From Hydrogenophilus sp. (lineage in GTDB: Bacteria > Pseudomonadota > Gammaproteobacteria > Burkholderiales > Thiobacillaceae), in the NCBI GenBank assembly GCA_020725265.1, contig DYFK01000007.1:14504-57307 (forward strand): 42,804 bases of DNA, read 5' to 3'. This document shows, in pieces, positions 15,191 through 25,500 of this stretch. The notes beneath the pieces are model-generated. The model was not told where the DNA came from and did no database searches. It saw only the letters and a list, made by a program, of their open reading frames with translations. The position numbers and the translations under genes are program-made. Each line of letters starts with the position of its first letter. The stretch's first letter is position 1.

Positions 15191-16465
15191 TCAGAACACG
15201 AAATCCAGCGCGAGGCTGTAGACGGTGAGGTTGCCATCCCAGTCGGCGGCGGGGTGCTTGACCAGGAACAACGAGGACGGCTTGCCCTCGACCCGGTCGA
15301 TCTGCGCCTTCAGGGCCAGGTTCTTGTGAAAATCCCAGCGGCCACCGAGGGTGACGGTGCGCTGGTCGATCCGGCTCTGGCCGACCAGTGACGCGGTGAT
15401 CGCGTCGAGTCCGGGGATCGGGCTCGACGGCAGCCGGCTGGTGGGCGTGTAGCTCCGGGAGATGCCGAGATAGGGTGTGATTTCCCCCAGCCGGTAGGAC
15501 GCCAGCAGGTAGCCGGCGCGGGAATCGGCGTAGGCCGGACCTTCCTGGTCGATCCGGTTGAGCATCCATTCGATGCGCAGCGGCCCCTGGTCGTAGACCA
15601 GCCCGAGGGCGTTGAACCGCGCCCAGGTGTCCGCCATCGCCATTTCCGGCACCAGCGACAGGTAGGGAACACCGCCGAGCGGATCGCCGAGCGCGCGCAG
15701 CAGCGCGTCGGTCGGCGTTTCCTTGTCGAAACGGACGCTGGCGTGACTGAAACGGATCTGCCAGTTGCCATCGAGGTATTCGAGATGGCCGCCGATCAAC
15801 GGCGAGCCGCGCAGATTCCAGGCGATGCCGGCCGCGAATGGCGCCTGCTCCGGCGATTTGCCGGCGAACAGCTTGCCGCGCAGCAGGCCGGACCCGGCCG
15901 GCCAGGTCATGGCGGCATCGATGCCGTCGATGTAGGAGAACACCAGCGAGCCATAGAAATCGGGCGGCGGCCGTATCGAGGTGTTGGCGTAGCCGACCAG
16001 GCGCGAGTCGCCGAGCATGTAGAACTCGGTGCCGAGGCGGCCGGCGCGCAGCGAGAAATCCGGCGAGAAGTCATGGCGCAGGAAGGCCCAGGTCAGTTCC
16101 GGCCGGTAGCCGCCGTCGTAGCGGTGGCGGCTGACCACCTGGGCGACCGCCTCGGTGCGCGGCGAGAGCTCGACATTGGCCTGGAGGCCGAGCAGGGAAT
16201 CGACCTTGGCGCTCCAGGACGATCCGGCGCCGTCCGGTTGGGAAAGATCGCGGATGTATTCGGCGCCACCGTGCGCGCGGGTCAGACCGAGGGTGCCGAA
16301 GCCGTGCAGGCTGACGGACGGCGCCGGGGTGCCGGGTTCGGACGCCGAGGCGATGCCGGCGGCGCAGGTCAGCAGACCCGCGAGCAGGTGGCGGCTGGCC
16401 GCCACCCGGATCAATCGCGCCCGGTCGGCGCCGGGCCGGCGCGAGCTGGAGATGTCGAGACGCAT
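15191..16465 (-). CDS. Porin-like outer-membrane beta-barrel protein
   Basis: 424 residues. The N-terminus has an extended signal sequence with hydrophobic core HLLAGLLTCAAGIASASE, and the mature part begins VSLHGFGTLGLTR. Alternating strands rich in aromatic and charged residues run to the end (TVYSLALDFVF), whose terminal Phe is the outer-membrane insertion signal. LSLVPEMAMADTWARFNALG and RLGEITPYLGISRSYTP are plausible barrel strands. No closer family can be named; it is comparable in size to the porins that accompany PstS-like/EAL pairs in other betaproteobacteria (from memory). It is the first gene of a three-gene minus-strand operon with four-base spacing to the next gene. A TATAAA lies on the minus strand at 16506-16511 as a possible -10, without a good -35. 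An earlier minus-strand ATG (near 16486) is out of frame. Confidence 0.85.
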   Translation of the reverse strand: MRLDISSSRRPGADRARLIRVAASRHLLAGLLTCAAGIASASEPGTPAPSVSLHGFGTLGLTRAHGGAEYIRDLSQPDGAGSSWSAKVDSLLGLQANVELSPRTEAVAQVVSRHRYDGGYRPELTWAFLRHDFSPDFSLRAGRLGTEFYMLGDSRLVGYANTSIRPPPDFYGSLVFSYIDGIDAAMTWPAGSGLLRGKLFAGKSPEQAPFAAGIAWNLRGSPLIGGHLEYLDGNWQIRFSHASVRFDKETPTDALLRALGDPLGGVPYLSLVPEMAMADTWARFNALGLVYDQGPLRIEWMLNRIDQEGPAYADSRAGYLLASYRLGEITPYLGISRSYTPTSRLPSSPIPGLDAITASLVGQSRIDQRTVTLGGRWDFHKNLALKAQIDRVEGKPSSLFLVKHPAADWDGNLTVYSLALDFVF

Positions 16466-16572
16466 GGAATCGGTACTTGCGTACTCATGTTGATACCTTA
16501 GCTACTTTATAGGAATTGGATGACGGTGGACTGTCGCCACGGGTTCGCCGGAGCGCCCATCCGGCACCTGGT

Positions 16573-19350
16573 TCAGTGCGCCGCCTCCCAGTTCGGGCCG
16601 GCGCCGACCTCGGCCTTGAGCGGCACCGCCAGCCGGGCGACGCCGCACATGCGTTCCGGCAATTCGGCGCGCACCCGGTCGAGTTCGGCTTCCGGCACTT
16701 CCAGCACCAGTTCGTCATGCACCTGCATGATCAGTTTCGCCTTCAGGCCGGCGCGGTCCAGCCAGTCGCGCACCGCGATCATCGCCAGCTTGATCAGGTC
16801 GGCGGCGGTGCCCTGCATGGGCGCGTTGATCGCCGCGCGTTCGGCGCCGGCGCGGCGGGCGCCGCCGGCGGCCAGTTCCGGCAGATACAGGCGGCGGCCG
16901 AACAGGGTTTCCACGTAGCCGCGCGTCCGGGCCTGTTCGCGCGTGCTGGCCATGTATTCGGCGACGCCGGGATAGCGCGTGAAATAGCGGTCGATGTAGA
17001 GCTGGGCGACGTTGCGCTCGACGTTCAACTGCTGGGCGAGGCCGAATGCCGACATGCCGTAGATCAGGCCGAAGTTGACCGCCTTGGCCATGCGCCGCAT
17101 GTCCGGTGTCACCGCGTCGAGCGCCACGCCCTGTACCTCGGCGGCGGTGGCGCGGTGGATGTCGGCGTCCTCGGCGAAGGCCTTGAGCAGGCCGGCATCG
17201 TTCGACAGATGCGCCATGATGCGCAGCTCGATCTGCGAATAGTCGGCGGAGACGATGACGTGGCCGGGCTCGGCGATGAAGGCCTCGCGGATCTTGCGGC
17301 CTTCCGGCGTGCGCACCGGGATGTTCTGCAGGTTGGGATCGTTGGAGGCGAGGCGGCCGGTCACCGCCACCGCCTGCGAGTAGGTGGTGTGGACGCGGCC
17401 GGTGTCGGGGTTGAGCATGCCCGGCAGCTTGTCGGTGTAGGTGGACTTGAGCTTGGCCAGCGCGCGGTAATCGAGGATCAGGCGCGGCAGCGGGTGGTCG
17501 AGCGCCAGTTCCTGCAGGGCGTCCTCGTTGGTGGACGGGGCGCCGCCGGGGGTCTTCTTTTTCGGTTTCAGGCCGAGCTGGTTGAACAGGATTTCGCCGA
17601 GCTGCTTGGGTGAATTCAGGTTGAACGGCTGGCCGGCGGCCTCGAACGCCTTTCCTTCGATGGCCAGCATCTCGCGTCCGAGCGTGTCGGAATGCCGGCG
17701 CAGCAGTTCGCAGTCGAGCTTGACGCCGGCGCGCTCCATGGCCGCCAGGATCGGCAGCAGCGGCATTTCCAGGGTTTCGTAGACCCGCGCCAGACCAGGT
17801 TCGGCGGCGATGCGCGGATGCATCGCGCGGTGCAGGCGCAGCGTGATGTCGGCGTCCTCGGCGGCGTACTCGGTGGCGCGCGCGATGTCGACCTGATCGA
17901 AGCCGATCTGGCCGGCGCCCTTGCCGCACACGTCCTCGTACTTGATGGTCCGCTCGCCAAGGTGGCGCGCCGCCAGGGTGTCCATGTCGTGGCGCTCGTG
18001 CGCTTCCAGCACGTAGCTTTGCAGCAGGGTGTCGTGGGTGATGCCGGCCAGCCGGATGCCGTGGTTCATGAACACGTGCCAGTCGTATTTCAGGTTCTGG
18101 CCGACCTTGGCCAGCGCGGCGTCCTCAAGAAGCGGTTTCAGGCGCGCGAGCGTGGCGTCCATGGGCGGTTGCGCCGGCGCGCCGGCATAGTGGTGCGCCA
18201 GCGGCAGGTAGGCGGCCTCGCCGGATTCGACGCTGAACGACATGCCGACCAGATTCGCCCGCATCGGGTCGAGGCTGGTGGTTTCGGTATCCAGGCAGAC
18301 CAGTTCGGCGGCGCGCAGCTTGTCCAGCCAGCGGGTGAGGCTGGCCTCGTCGAGCAGGGTTTCGTAGTGGCGGGGGATATTCCCCTCCCCCGCGGGCGGG
18401 GGAGGGGCCGGGGGTGAGGGAAACGCCGACGCGGCCACGGCGCCGGGTTGAACAACCCCTTCTCCCCCGGCCCCTCCCCCGCTTGCGGGGGAGGGGGGGG
18501 AAACTTCGCGTAGCCAGGTGCGAAAGCCGTAGGTCGCGAACAGTTCCCGCAGCTTTTCCGTATCCTCGTCACGCCACGCCAGTTCCTCCAGCGATACCGG
18601 CAATTCCACGTCGGTCTTCACCGTCACCAGCCGCCGGGCCTGCGGCAGCCAGTCGATGGCGCGGCGCAGGTTGTCGCCGACCGCGCCCTTGATCTCGCCG
18701 GCGCGGGCCAGCACGGCGTCGAGGTCGCCGTATTGCGTGAGCCATTTCACCGCCGTCTTCGGGCCGACCTTGTCGACGCCGGGCACGTTGTCGACGGCGT
18801 CGCCGACCAGGGTCAGGTAATCGACGATGCGCGCCGGCGGCACGCCGAACTTCACCTCCACCGCCGCCTCGTCGAGCACCTCGTTGCTCATGGTGTTGAC
18901 CAGGCGCACATGCGGCGTCACCAGTTGCGCCAGATCCTTGTCGCCGGTGGACACCACCGCCCGCATGCCGGCGGCTTCGGCCTGGCGGGTCAGCGTGCCG
19001 ATGACGTCGTCGGCCTCGACGCCGTCCACCATCAGCAACGGCCAGCCCAGCGCGCGCACCGCCTCGTGCAGCGGTGGGATCTGGCGGGCGAGGTCATCCG
19101 GCATGGGCGGGCGCGTGGCCTTGTAGTCGGCGTACCAGTCGTCGCGGAAGGTCTTGCCCTTGGCGTCGAACACGCATGCGGCATAGGCCGTCGGGTAGTC
19201 CTTGCGCAGGCGCCTGAGCATGTTGATGACGCCGTACAGCGCGCCGGTCGGTTCGCCGGCGGGCGAGCGCAGGTCGGGCAGGGCGTGGAAGGCGCGGTAG
19301 AGGTAGGACGAGCCGTCCACCAGCAACAGGGTGTGGGACGAATGGGACAT
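16573..19350 (-). CDS. polA: DNA polymerase I
   Basis: 925 residues with all three domains. The 5'-3' exonuclease (1 to about 280) has LLVDGSSYLYRAF, VFDAKGKTFRDDWY, VEADDVIGTL and STGDKDLAQLV. The 3'-5' exonuclease (about 335-510) keeps CLDTETTSLD, GQNLKYDWHVF and YAAEDADITL, so proofreading should be active. The polymerase domain has DYSQIELRIMAHLS (motif A), RRMAKAVNFGLIYGMSAFG (motif B) and MQVHDELVLEV (motif C). It fills gaps during repair and Okazaki fragment maturation. Start ATG 19350 has GGAGG just upstream. The oddity is a Pro/Gly-rich insert of about 45 residues between the two exonuclease domains, encoded by two inverted REP-like palindromes (18381-18501) read in frame; a domain boundary is a place that could tolerate this. 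Confidence 0.98.
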   Translation of the reverse strand: MSHSSHTLLLVDGSSYLYRAFHALPDLRSPAGEPTGALYGVINMLRRLRKDYPTAYAACVFDAKGKTFRDDWYADYKATRPPMPDDLARQIPPLHEAVRALGWPLLMVDGVEADDVIGTLTRQAEAAGMRAVVSTGDKDLAQLVTPHVRLVNTMSNEVLDEAAVEVKFGVPPARIVDYLTLVGDAVDNVPGVDKVGPKTAVKWLTQYGDLDAVLARAGEIKGAVGDNLRRAIDWLPQARRLVTVKTDVELPVSLEELAWRDEDTEKLRELFATYGFRTWLREVSPPSPASGGGAGGEGVVQPGAVAASAFPSPPAPPPPAGEGNIPRHYETLLDEASLTRWLDKLRAAELVCLDTETTSLDPMRANLVGMSFSVESGEAAYLPLAHHYAGAPAQPPMDATLARLKPLLEDAALAKVGQNLKYDWHVFMNHGIRLAGITHDTLLQSYVLEAHERHDMDTLAARHLGERTIKYEDVCGKGAGQIGFDQVDIARATEYAAEDADITLRLHRAMHPRIAAEPGLARVYETLEMPLLPILAAMERAGVKLDCELLRRHSDTLGREMLAIEGKAFEAAGQPFNLNSPKQLGEILFNQLGLKPKKKTPGGAPSTNEDALQELALDHPLPRLILDYRALAKLKSTYTDKLPGMLNPDTGRVHTTYSQAVAVTGRLASNDPNLQNIPVRTPEGRKIREAFIAEPGHVIVSADYSQIELRIMAHLSNDAGLLKAFAEDADIHRATAAEVQGVALDAVTPDMRRMAKAVNFGLIYGMSAFGLAQQLNVERNVAQLYIDRYFTRYPGVAEYMASTREQARTRGYVETLFGRRLYLPELAAGGARRAGAERAAINAPMQGTAADLIKLAMIAVRDWLDRAGLKAKLIMQVHDELVLEVPEAELDRVRAELPERMCGVARLAVPLKAEVGAGPNWEAAH
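18381..18501. repeat. Pair of inverted REP-like palindromes inside polA
   Basis: Two GC-rich hairpin units face each other. 18382-18408 pairs CCCCTCCCCCG with CGGGGGAGGGG, and 18471-18498 pairs CCCTCCCCCGC with GCGGGGGAGGG. Each carries a CCCCGGCCCC-type flank, and unit 2 closely matches the reverse complement of unit 1. Both are read in the polA frame as PPSPASGGGAGGEG and PSPPAPPPPAGEG. The arrangement (two inverted REP units with a short spacer) resembles a BIME, which is normally extragenic. Confidence 0.8.
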
Positions 19351-19516
19351 GGGGCCTCCAGCGGGGATGGCGCATTGTAGGGCGGCGACCGGGCGTGGCG
19401 CGAAGGCGGGTGGGAGGAAGTCGAGCGTGGGAAATTCAGGTGTGAAAGTCCTGAATCTGTGCGCGGGCTCACTGCCAGCGGCCCGAACTTTGTCCTAAGT
19501 TGCGGGCTCGCCGGGA

Positions 19517-19545
19517 TTGGCGCCAGGCGGGACGCGCGATAAAGT
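19517..19545 (+). promoter_or_regulatory. Probable promoter of the IPTL-CTERM surface protein gene
   Basis: TTGGCG at 19517-19522 and TAAAGT at 19540-19545 are separated by 17 bases, which gives a start near 19552 and a leader of about 47 bases before ATG 19599. Each box matches the sigma-70 consensus at four of six positions. An imperfect palindrome (AACTTTGTCCTAAGTT, 19485-19500) just upstream could be an operator. Confidence 0.4.
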
Positions 19546-19598
19546 CCGCCACCGCCGATCCGGCGACAACCATAACCACCAAGTTCAGGAGTCACCCG

Positions 19599-22500
19599 AT
19601 GTCCCGCTTCATCGCCGCGCTTGAGAAGAAGTTCGCGTTCGTGTTTGCCGCCAGTGTCCCGGTTGCCGCCGGCTCCCGGCGCGCGTCGGCGCGGCGGCGA
19701 AGCCTGGCGGGCGGTCTGCTGGCGCTGACGCTGGCGTCGAGCGCGCCGGCGCTGGCCGGCCTGGGCGCATCGGTGACGCTGCAATCGGGCGCGCCGGCCA
19801 ACATCCTGCCGGGCGCGACCACGACGCTGGAAATCACTCTGTCCAACAACAACCCGCTGGCGGCGATCACCGGCGTCGCTTTCGCCAACAGCCTGCCCGG
19901 CACCTTGCCGAACGCGCTCAAGGTGGCGGGCGCGCCGACCTACACCTGTCACGATCCGTCGGTACCGCAGACGGTGGCCGGCTCCGGCACGCTGACGGCG
20001 ACGACCGGCGGCCAGGCGATCACGCTGTCCGGCGGCGTCATTCCGGCGCGCCACGAAGCCACCAGCACCGATGGCACCTGCACCATCCTGATTCCGGTCA
20101 CCGCCGGCACCTCGAACGGCGCCGCCACCAACTACACCTACACCATCCTCGGCGGCGCGGTCACCGGCAACGATGGGTCCGCGGTCGCCAACGTCGGCGA
20201 CGTCAGCCAGAGCATCAACGTGCTGGCGCTGACCCAGCCGACCATCGGCAAGTCGTTCAGCAATTCCACCGCCTACCTGGGGGGCGCGGCGCGCACGCTG
20301 ACCATCACGGTGACCAATACCAATTCGGTGCCGATTCCCGATTTCAACATCACCGACGTGTTCCCGAGTTTGGGCGGCGATGGCGCCATCATCCAGGTCG
20401 CCAATCCGGCCAATGCCAACGCCACCTGCAACCACGACGGCGTCGCGCCGAGCTTCAGCCCGGCGCCCGGCGATACCACCGTAGCCGCCAGCGGCGGCAC
20501 CGTGGCGGCGCGCACCGGCGGCGTCAACGGCAGTTGCACGCTCACCGTCGCCGTCGTCGCCCGCCACACCAACGGCGCCTACAGCACCGGCGCGCAGGCC
20601 AACACCATCAACGCGGTATCGCAGTTCGGCAACGAGCTGGGCATCCGCGCCCAGGCCAACGCCAGCGCCAACATCACGGTGACCTCGCCGCTGTCGGTGA
20701 CCAAGTCGTTCTCGCCGGCTTCGCTGGCGCACGGCCAGACCGGCACCATGACGATCACGCTGAGCAACGCCGCCAGCTCCGACCTCAACGTCGTCCAGTT
20801 CGACGACAGCCCGATCGACGGACTCGGTTCGCCGGTTGCCGGACGCGGCCTGATCGTCACCTCGACCGGCACCACCTGCGCCGGTGGCGGCACTTCCATC
20901 CTGCAGGAGGGCGGCGAGGATCGCGGCGTGCGCCTGACCGGCGGCGCTATCCCTGCCGGCGGCTCGTGCACGGTCACGGCCGGTTTCACCGCCACCACCC
21001 AGGTCGACAACACGCCGATCACCTATACCAACTCGATCCCGGCCGGCGCCGTCGATGTCGGCGATCCCGCCATCGTCAGCCAGGCGCGCACCGCCACCAT
21101 CCTGGTCGCCGATACCCTGCGCGTGCTCAAGTCGCGCGAAACCAGCAACCCGCGTCCCGGCAACCCGGTGCGCTACACGGTCACGGTCCAGAACTGGTCG
21201 GCCAGCGACATGAACAACGTCCGCGTTCAGGATGCGCTGGAAAACGGCATGACCTTCCTGACCGGCGTGATCAACGGGCTCGACTTCAACCCGACCCTGA
21301 CCGGCACCGGTTGCTCGGGCCTGACCGTCAACAGCGCCACCGGCGCCTCCACCGCCGATCTGGTCATCGGCACGGTGCCGCAGCGTAGCGGCGACAGCAG
21401 CCCGGGCGCCTGCGTGGTCGATTTTTACGCCATGGTCAGCACGGCCGCCGCCAATGGCGCTTCCACCGTCAACACCCTGCCGGCCGGCAGCGTCTGCACC
21501 GACAACGGCGCCGGCTTCTGCAACGGCGGTTCCGCCAGTACCACCAACAGCACGGTCAATACCTCGGTGCTGACCGCGGCCAAGAGCTTCAGCCCGGCCG
21601 GCCCGTTGCAGGAAGGCACGACGACGCGGATGACGATCACGCTGACCAATTACTCGGCCAATCCGCTGACCAGCGTATCGATCTCCGACACCCTGCCGAT
21701 CTCCGGCAGCGTGCAGATGCAGGTCGCCAATCCGGCCAACGCCGCCACCACCTGTGGCGCCGGCACGATCACGGCGACACCGGGCGGCAGTTCGGTGGCG
21801 CTCAACAACGGCACGGTGCCGGCGCGCGCCAACAACGGCGCCGGCGCCGCCGGCACCTGCGTGCTCCAGGTCGACGTGGTCGGCGCCGCCGGCGGCTATA
21901 CCAACACCGCCACCGCGGCCGGCACCGAGACCTACGCCGATGGCGGCACGCAACTGGTCGGCCCGGTCAGCGCCAACGCCAGCATCACCTACAATTCGGT
22001 GCTGTCGGCGAGCAAGGGCTTCAGCCCGGGCACCGTCGCTTCCGGTGGCCGCTCGACGGTGACCGTGCGTCTGAACAATTCCGGTTCGATGGCCCTGACC
22101 AACGTTTCGGTCACCGACCCGCTGCCGACCGGCATGGTCCTGGCCAGCCCGGTCAATGCCTACACCACCTGCGCCGGCGCGACCGTGATCAGCGCGACGC
22201 CGGGCGCGTCCAGCATCACCCTGACCGGCGCCAGCATCGCCGGCGGCGGCAATTGCGATCTGCTGTTCGATGTCATCGCCACCGGCGCCGGCAACTGGAC
22301 CAACACCATCCCGGCCGGTGGCATCGTCTCCGCCGACAGCGGCGTCACCAACCAGAGCGCGGTCAGCGGCACCCTGCTGTACAACGCCGGCAGCGCGCTG
22401 ACCGTGGCCAAGGCGACCAATCCGAGCACGCTGACCTTCCCCGGCGAGGTCAGCCGCCTGACCATCACGCTGACCAACGGCAGCCAGGCGGTCACCGGTC

Positions 22501-25500
22501 TGGGTCTGACCGACCACTTCACCACCGACGGCCAGAGTGGCTCGTCCGCCAACGGCATGGTCATCACCGCCAACCCGGCGGCCAGCACCACCTGTCCGGG
22601 CGGCATCGTCGGCGCCCTGCCCGGCGCCACTTCGGTCAGCCTGTCCGGCGCCACGCTCGCCGCCAACGCCAGTTGCACGTTCGCGGTCAACGTCACCTCG
22701 ACCACGGTCGGCGGCATCACCAACTACATCCCGGTCGGCGCCATCGTCACCCATCAGGGCCTGACCAACGCCGGCCAGGCCACCACCAGCCTGACCACGC
22801 AGACCAACATCGGCGTGGTCAAGCAGTTCACGCCCAACTACATCCAGCCGGGCCAGCGTTCGCGCCTGCGCATCACCTTCTTCAACCCGTCGGCGCAGCC
22901 GGCCACCAGCCTGTCGGTGCTCGACAACCTGCCGGCCGGCGTCACCGTGCCGGCCGGGCCGAACCCGGCCACCACCTGCGCCGGCGCCACCGTCAGCGCG
23001 CCGGCCACCAACCAGGTCCAGGTCAGCGGCGGCACCCTGGCCGCCGCGGTCGGCAACGTCGCCGCGTCCTGCCATGCCGAGATCGACGTCACCGCCGCCA
23101 GCGAAGGCGTCTACGTCAACACCATCCCGGCCGGTACCCTGAGCGGCACCATCGGCGGCGTGCCGGCGACCAACTCGCAGCCGACCTCCGACACCCTGCT
23201 GGTCAAGCTGCCGCTGGTCGTCCACAAGGCGATCGGTGGATACACCCTGGATGTCGGCAACCCCGGCGGTTTCACCACCGGTTCGGCCAGCCGCGCGCCG
23301 GGCGCGAGCGCTCCGCTGGTGGTCAGGCTGGAAAACCCGAACACCACGGACCTGACCCAGGCCGCCTTCACCGACGCGCTGCCGACCGGTCTGGTGGTGG
23401 CGACCACGCCATCCGCCAGCACCACCTGCGCCGGTGGCACGGTAATGGCGGCCGCTTCCGCGACCAGCATCGCGCTGACCGGCGCGACCATTCCCGCCAG
23501 CGGCCACTGCACGGTGACCGTCAACGTCCTCAGCAACATTCCTGGCGCCTACACCAACACCATTCCGGCCGGTGGCGTCAGCACCTTCGAGGGGATCGGC
23601 AACGAGGAGGCGACGCGCGCGGAGATCGTGGTGTCGTCGCCACCGACCGTGGCCAAACAGTTCAGCCCGCCGGTGATTCCGCCCAACGGCATCTCGACGC
23701 TGACGATCACGATCGGCAACGACAACGCGAACGCGATCACGCTGACCTCGGCGCTGACCGATAGCCTGCCGACGCTGCCCGGCGCCATGGTCGTGGCCAA
23801 CCCGGCCAACGTGGTCAAGACCTGTCCGGGCACGGTCACCGCGACCAGCGGCGCCGGCACGGTCAGCTATGCCAGCGGCGCCAGCGTCCCAGCCGGTGGC
23901 TGCGCGATCAGCGTCGACGTCACCGCCGCCACGCCAGGCACCCACAACAACAGCATCGCCGCCGGCGCCTTGCAGACCAGTGTCGGCAACAACCAGCAGC
24001 CGGCCAACGCGCCGCTGGTCGTGAGCACGCGCGGCTACGTGTCGGGCAAGGTGTTCCGCGACAACAACGTGACCCCGAACGGCACTTTCGAAGCCGGCAC
24101 CGACAGCCCGATCGCCGGCGTCGCGCTGGAACTGCGCGCGGACAACTGCGCCGGCGCGCTGCTCGACACCACCAGCACGGACGCGGCCGGCAACTACCTG
24201 TTCGCCGACCTCGACGGCGCCACCTACGCGGTCTGCCAGCCCGGCCAGCCGAGCGCCACCGTCAACGGCATCACCACGGCGGGCACCATCGTCGGCGTCA
24301 ATGGCAGCACCGGCACCGCCGGCAGCGCCAGCAACCCGACCTCGACCAGCAGCCAGATCGTCGGCATCGTGCTCAACGCGGATGGCGCCGGCGGCGAGAT
24401 CAGTGGTTCGCCCAACAACAACTTCGCCGAGGTGGTGCTGTCCTCGATCGCCGGCAAGGTGTTTCTGGACATCAACAACAACGGCGTCATCAACGGCGCC
24501 GACAGCGGCATCGCCGGCGAAACCATCGAGCTGCGCGCGGGCGCCGACTGCACCGGTAGCCTGGTCGCCACGACCAGCACCGATGCCGGCGGCGACTATG
24601 CGTTCGGCAACCTAGAGCCGGGCACCTACACGGTCTGCCAGCCCGGCCAGCCGGCCGATACCTCGAACGGCATCACCAGCGCCGGCGTGGTCGGCAACGG
24701 TGGCGCGGCCGGCGCCGCCAGCAACCCGAGCACGACCAGCAGCCGTATCGCCGGCATCGTGCTGCCGCCCAACACCCCGTCGACTGGCAACGATTTCGCC
24801 GAAATCCCGAATGGCCGGACGATTTCCGGGCGGGTCTTCTTCGACTTCGACAACAACGGCGTGCTCGACGGTGCCGACTACGGGATTTCCGGGCAGACGC
24901 TCAACCTGACCGGTACCGATATCAACGGCAACCCGGTGGCGCGCGTCACCGTGACCGCGGCCGACGGCGGCTATGCCTTCACCGGTTTGCCCGAAGGCAC
25001 CTATACCGTCACCCAGCCGAATCAGCCGGCGGATACCAGCAACGGCCAGACCCTGGCCGGCAGCACCGGTGGTGTCGCGACGCTGGTGGCGACCACGCCT
25101 TCGGAAATCGCCGGCATCGACCTGACCGGCGGCAACCTGGTCTCGGCGGACAATGACTTCGCCGAGGTGCCGAGTGGCGCCCCCGATCTGGTGGTGACGA
25201 AGACGCATACGCCGGCCAGTTTCGGCACCGGTTCCAGCACCGGTTATTTCACGATCACGCCGGGCAACATCGGCGGCACCGGCGCCACCGGCACGATCAC
25301 CGTGGTCGACACCCTGCCCGCCGGCATGACCGTGGCGGCGCCGGCCACCGGTACCGGCTGGGCCTGTAGCGGCGCGGTCGGCGCCAGCGTGGTGAGCTGT
25401 ACCAGCACCACGGTGATTCCGCCCGGCGAGTCGGGCAATCCGATCACGCTGCGCGTGGCGGTGGCCGCCGGCCTGTCCGGCCAGTTGCTGACCAACACGG

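Noticed and set aside
18381-18501. CRISPR-like repeat in polA
   Set aside because: There are only two units, in inverted orientation, each a hairpin, with no spacer array or cas gene.
18381-18501. Insertion as evidence that polA is a pseudogene
   Set aside because: The frame is open throughout and all catalytic motifs of the three domains are present.
19032-23945. Minus-strand open frame of 1637 codons opposite the surface protein gene
   Set aside because: It mirrors the repetitive GC-rich DUF11 array, overlaps the start of polA, and its protein is low-complexity Gly/Ala/Arg/Asp sequence with no domain. A by-product of codon bias.
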